A stretch of DNA of 9,478 bases, from the NCBI GenBank assembly GCA_900770665.1, contig CAAGKZ010000033.1:1-9478 (forward strand), given 5' to 3'. Positions within the stretch are counted from its first letter, which is position 1. Each line of letters begins with the position of its first letter. This stretch comes from Bacteroidaceae bacterium (GTDB lineage Bacteria > Bacteroidota > Bacteroidia > Bacteroidales > Bacteroidaceae). Below the pieces are notes generated by a model. That model searched no databases and was not told the DNA's origin. It saw only the letters and a list, made by a program, of their open reading frames with translations. A program made the position numbers and the translations under genes. Positions 6,829 through 9,478 of the stretch are shown here, one piece after another.

Positions 6829-6933
6829 ATGAAACATAGAGCAATCAAAAATATTGTTGTTGCGGGATGCAAAAAGAGTCCCGTTGCCGTTTTTGCCCCT
6901 GTTTGCTGCACAAATGATATTTATTTTATGTAA
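6829..6933 (+). CDS. 34-codon small ORF upstream of purF (possible leader peptide)
   Basis: An ATG at 6829 opens 34 codons ending at TAA 6931-6933. The product starts MKHRAIKNIVVAGCKK, continues SPVAVFAPVCC and ends NDIYFM. It is basic at the N-terminus, hydrophobic in the middle and has three cysteines (Cys14, Cys26, Cys27). AGAAGG at 6821-6826 resembles a ribosome-binding site, but only two bases separate it from the ATG. The ORF lies between a candidate promoter and a strong terminator just before purF, the layout of a leader peptide or of a stand-alone small gene. There is no run of one amino acid as in classical biosynthetic attenuators, so if it is regulatory the stalling logic is different. 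I do not recognise the family, and chance occurrence of a 34-codon ORF is possible. Confidence 0.45.
   Translation: MKHRAIKNIVVAGCKKSPVAVFAPVCCTNDIYFM
6863..6896 (+). promoter_or_regulatory. Interlocking stems in the purF leader RNA
   Basis: CGGGA (6863-6867) pairs with TCCCG (6879-6883), and GCAAAAA (6869-6875) pairs with TTTTTGC (6890-6896). The two stems interleave, so they are either mutually exclusive hairpins or the two stems of an H-type pseudoknot with connecting loops of 1, 3 and 6 bases. The segment lies inside the small ORF, so translation would disrupt it. It matches no riboswitch class I recognise. Confidence 0.35.
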
Positions 6934-6942
6934 TTTTATTAT

Positions 6943-6970
6943 AGTCGTTTCGCTTGAAACGACTTTTTTT
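6943..6970 (+). terminator. Strong intrinsic terminator 30 bases before purF
   Basis: AGTCGTTTC (6943-6951) and GAAACGACT (6956-6964) pair perfectly over 9 bp with a GCTT loop and lead straight into seven T residues (6964-6970). It starts nine bases after the stop codon of the small ORF. It would end the leader transcript and keep read-through out of purF unless it is prevented from forming or purF has its own promoter just after it. Confidence 0.85.
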
Positions 6971-6979
6971 GTATATTAG
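6948..6979 (+). promoter_or_regulatory. Alternative promoter for purF overlapping the terminator
   Basis: TATATTAG at 6972-6979 matches seven of eight positions of TAnnTTTG and has TTTC (6948-6951) 20 bases upstream. If used, transcription would begin near 6985, leaving a leader of about 15 bases before the purF ATG at 7001. This is the competing explanation to read-through of the terminator. Confidence 0.3.
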
Positions 6980-7000
6980 CGGAAATTATTTAAAAGATTT

Positions 7001-8881
7001 ATGGAACCTCTATTGCATGAATGTGGCGTTGCGATGATTCGCCTGCGCAAACCCTTGAACTATTATCAGGAGAAATACGGTACATGGGCTTATGGTATGA
7101 ATAAAATGTTCCTGTTGATGAACAAACAGTATAATCGTGGTCAGCAGGGTGCCGGTATAGCTTGTGTAAAACTGAAGGCCTCTCCGGGTGAGGATTATAT
7201 GTTCCGTGAAAGGGCAGAGGGCTCGGGTGCAATATCAGAGGTGTTCGACTGCGCGAACAGGGATATTCTTTCTCATCCAAAGGAGAAGAAGAACGATGCC
7301 GATTATGCTTATCGTCATTTCGGTTTCGCCGGTGAGCTTTACATGGGTCACCTTCGCTATTCGGCTACAGGAAAAACCGGCATGCAATATGTGCATCCTT
7401 TCCTTCGCCGCAATAACTGGCGTGCAAAGAATCTTGCCCTTTGCGGTAACTTCCATATAACAAATGTCGACGATGTGTTCCGCGAATTGGTTTCACACGG
7501 CCAGCATCCACGTGTACACGCCGACACTTATATCATGCTTGAGCTTATGGGTCACCGTCTCGACCGCGAGGTTGAGCGCATCTTCAGGGATTGCGAATAC
7601 GAGGGCCGCGTAGGTATGGACATTACCAACACAATTGAGGAGCGTGTAGACATGGCCAATGTGCTCCGCACTTCAACCGAGATGCTCGACGGCGGTTATG
7701 TATTCTGCGGCGTTACCGGTAGCGGCGAGATGTTCGCTATGCGTGACCCATGGGGTGTGCGCACTGCCTATTGGTATGCCAACGACGAGATTTTCCTTGT
7801 TGCCAGTGAGCGTGCAGCATTGCAGACTGCAATGAACCTGAAGGCCGAGGAGGTTATTGAGATGAAGCCGGGTGAGGCTCTCATCGTCAACAAGCGTGGA
7901 GAGTTGCGCATAGAGCAGATAACACCGCAAAAGGCGTTCCTGCCATGTTCGTTCGAGAGAATCTATTTCAGCCGCGGTAACGATGGCGATATATATAAGG
8001 AGAGAAAGCTTTTGGGCTCAAACCTCAAAGAGCAGATTCTCAAGGCTATCGACTACGATTTGGACAACATCGTCTTCTCTTTTATTCCAAATACCGCCGA
8101 AATGGCATTCTATGGAATGGTAGAGGGTATGCAGGAGTTCCTTGACGAGTGGAAGGTGAAAGAGATAAACTCGGGTAAGCAGTTTACTCAGGAGGAGCTC
8201 AATGCTATTGTCACAAAGAAGGTGCGCCAGGAGAAGGTTGCGAACAAGGATATAAAGATGCGTACATTCATCTCTACAACCGACAAGCGCAACGACCTTG
8301 CCTCTTATGTATATGATATCACATACGATACAATAAAGCCCAAGGTTGACAACCTTGTTGTGATTGACGACAGTATTGTGCGCGGAACAACATTGAAGCA
8401 GAATATCCTGAACATCCTCGACCGTCTGGAGCCAAAGAAGATTGTGGTTGTCTCTTCAAGCCCACAAATCCGTTACCCGGACTACTATGGTATCGACATG
8501 GAGAAGTTCGACCACTTCGTTGCATTCAAAGCTGCTCTTGAACTGCTTTACGAGAACGGCAAGCAGTCGCTCATTGAGGAGACATACCGTGCTTGTATCG
8601 AGGAGTTGAAGAAACCCGATGCCGAGCAGGTTAACTGCACACGCGCAATATACCATCCGTTTACAGCCGATGAGATTTCGCGCAAGATTGCCGACCTGTT
8701 GAAGCCGGTTGACCTTAAAGCAGAACTGGAACTTGTGTTCCAGAGCCTTGAAGGCCTGCACTCGGCTTGTCCAAACCATCTTGGCGACTGGTACTTCAGC
8801 GGCAACTATCCTACACCGGGCGGAAACCGTCTTGTGAACGAGGCGTTCGTATATCACTACGAGACTTATCTGAAAAAGTAA
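7001..8881 (+). CDS. purF: Divergent long amidophosphoribosyltransferase
   Basis: This 626-residue PurF-type enzyme should transfer ammonia from glutamine to PRPP, giving phosphoribosylamine, the first step of purine synthesis. The N-terminal class II glutaminase has Cys8 after a 7-residue propeptide-like MEPLLHE, RGQQGAGIA (46-54) and HLRYSATG (117-124). The C-terminal phosphoribosyltransferase domain has CSFERIYFSRG (316-326) and the signature VVIDDSIVRGTTL (453-465). It is much longer than usual PurF (about 470-510), with extra sequence at about 198-225 and 375-415 and near the C-terminus. The family's HNGN oxyanion-hole motif reads LCGN here (Cys148), and the Fe-S cysteines of Bacillus-type PurF are mostly absent (PDYYGID instead of PCFYGID; no CxxC before FSGNYP). 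A canonical PurF may exist elsewhere, leaving this one with a shifted role. carB follows after 22 bases, suggesting an operon. Confidence 0.85.
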   Translation: MEPLLHECGVAMIRLRKPLNYYQEKYGTWAYGMNKMFLLMNKQYNRGQQGAGIACVKLKASPGEDYMFRERAEGSGAISEVFDCANRDILSHPKEKKNDADYAYRHFGFAGELYMGHLRYSATGKTGMQYVHPFLRRNNWRAKNLALCGNFHITNVDDVFRELVSHGQHPRVHADTYIMLELMGHRLDREVERIFRDCEYEGRVGMDITNTIEERVDMANVLRTSTEMLDGGYVFCGVTGSGEMFAMRDPWGVRTAYWYANDEIFLVASERAALQTAMNLKAEEVIEMKPGEALIVNKRGELRIEQITPQKAFLPCSFERIYFSRGNDGDIYKERKLLGSNLKEQILKAIDYDLDNIVFSFIPNTAEMAFYGMVEGMQEFLDEWKVKEINSGKQFTQEELNAIVTKKVRQEKVANKDIKMRTFISTTDKRNDLASYVYDITYDTIKPKVDNLVVIDDSIVRGTTLKQNILNILDRLEPKKIVVVSSSPQIRYPDYYGIDMEKFDHFVAFKAALELLYENGKQSLIEETYRACIEELKKPDAEQVNCTRAIYHPFTADEISRKIADLLKPVDLKAELELVFQSLEGLHSACPNHLGDWYFSGNYPTPGGNRLVNEAFVYHYETYLKK

Positions 8882-8903
8882 ATAATAAAATTATATATAA
8901 GCT

Positions 8904-9478
8904 ATGAAAGAGAAATTGAATAAGGTGTTATTGCTTGGTTCGGGTGCGTTGCGCATTGGCCAGGCCGGAGAGTTCGACTACTCGGGTTCACAAGCATTGA
9001 AGGCACTCCGCGAGGAGGGCATACAGTCTGTGCTCATTAACCCCAATGTCGCAACAATCCAGACATCGGAGGGTATAGCCGACAAGGTATACTTCCTTCC
9101 TGTCGACATCCACAATGTCGAGGAGATTATCAAGAAGGAGCGCCCCGACGGTATTCTGCTTGCATTCGGTGGACAGACTGCTCTCAACTGCGGTACAGAA
9201 CTCTATCAGAAAGGTATTCTTGACAAGTATGGTGTTAAGGTGCTTGGTACATCGGTCGAGGCCATCATGTACACCGAGGACCGTGACCTCTTCGTCAAGA
9301 AACTCGACGAGATTCCAATGAAGACTCCCGTAAGCCAGGCCGTTGAGACAATGGAGGATGCTCTTGCTGCCGCACACCGCATCGGTTTCCCTGTAATGGT
9401 GCGTTCTGCATACGCACTCGGTGGATTGGGTAGTGGTATCTGCAAGGACGAGGCAAGCTTCAAGGAACTTGCCGAGAG
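8904..9478 (+). CDS. carB: Carbamoyl-phosphate synthase large subunit, 5' part
   Basis: The first 191 codons are present; the gene runs off the right edge. The large subunit makes carbamoyl phosphate from bicarbonate, ATP and ammonia for pyrimidine and arginine synthesis. The preATP-grasp domain is clear: LLGSGALRIGQAGEFDYSGS (10-29), NPNVATIQT (46-54) and FGGQTALNCG (88-97), followed by LGTSVEAI (114-121) and the start of the ATP-grasp domain with MVRSAYALGGLGSGIC (165-180). The full bacterial protein is about 1,070 residues. The wording IGQAGEFDYSGSQA and SAYALGGLGSGIC is closer to eukaryotic CPS1/CAD than to E. coli CarB (IGQGIEFDYSC, PSFTMGG). It starts 22 bases after purF with no terminator between, so it is probably cotranscribed. 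carA, often adjacent, is not between them. Confidence 0.95.
   Translation, partial: MKEKLNKVLLLGSGALRIGQAGEFDYSGSQALKALREEGIQSVLINPNVATIQTSEGIADKVYFLPVDIHNVEEIIKKERPDGILLAFGGQTALNCGTELYQKGILDKYGVKVLGTSVEAIMYTEDRDLFVKKLDEIPMKTPVSQAVETMEDALAAAHRIGFPVMVRSAYALGGLGSGICKDEASFKELAE

Noticed and set aside
6869..6878. Programmed frameshift site at the A-run in the small ORF
   Set aside because: The in-frame context is TGC AAA AAG, which is not the A-AAA-AAG slippery heptamer. The 5' arm of the candidate pseudoknot also lies upstream of the run rather than downstream.
6809..6970. Purine (guanine/adenine) riboswitch upstream of purF
   Set aside because: No three-way junction or conserved loop-loop sequences of that class could be found. 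The structures present are simple or interlocked stems.
8456..8857. 133-residue open frame on the minus strand inside purF
   Set aside because: It is fully antisense to a well-supported coding region, shows no recognisable motif, and is a shadow of purF codon composition.

Overview
The window looks like a chromosomal segment of a Bacteroidales bacterium (Bacteroides/Prevotella type). The reasons are secreted proteins of the kind common in that order, AT-rich leaders without strong Shine-Dalgarno sites, candidate promoters close to the TAnnTTTG -7 box, an unusually long PurF-type enzyme next to carB, and a short-period repeat tract between genes. All supported genes lie on the + strand. The genus assignment is an inference.

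Layout: positions 1-395 hold no convincing gene. They contain a pyrimidine-rich tract of 7-base tandem repeats, a diverged 36-base direct repeat and small hairpins. Next come an M20-family metallodipeptidase (396-1754) and uracil phosphoribosyltransferase, upp (1791-2414), closed by a 13-bp perfect terminator stem. Positions 2551-6722 form a compact four-gene cluster with lower GC than its flanks: a small secreted protein, a large secreted beta-helix protein of the Cthe_2159 carbohydrate-binding type, a LytS-like membrane histidine kinase and a LytTR response regulator. The junctions are a 4-base overlap, a 32-base gap and a 26-base overlap, so this is very probably one operon in which a two-component system sits with secreted or surface proteins.

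Positions 6723-7000 are a short but dense regulatory stretch: a candidate terminator for the cluster, a candidate promoter, a 34-codon Cys-containing small ORF whose RNA can fold in mutually exclusive ways, and a near-ideal intrinsic terminator only 30 bases before the next start codon. That next gene (7001-8881) encodes a divergent 626-residue PurF-type amidophosphoribosyltransferase. It is followed after 22 bases by the 5' end of carB (8904 to the window edge), whose N-terminus resembles eukaryotic CPS1/CAD synthetases.

The flanking genes share a nucleotide-metabolism theme: uracil salvage, PRPP amidotransfer and carbamoyl phosphate synthesis. The most interesting items are the small ORF/terminator leader in front of purF, the non-canonical active-site context of the PurF homologue, and the beta-helix/LytTR operon.
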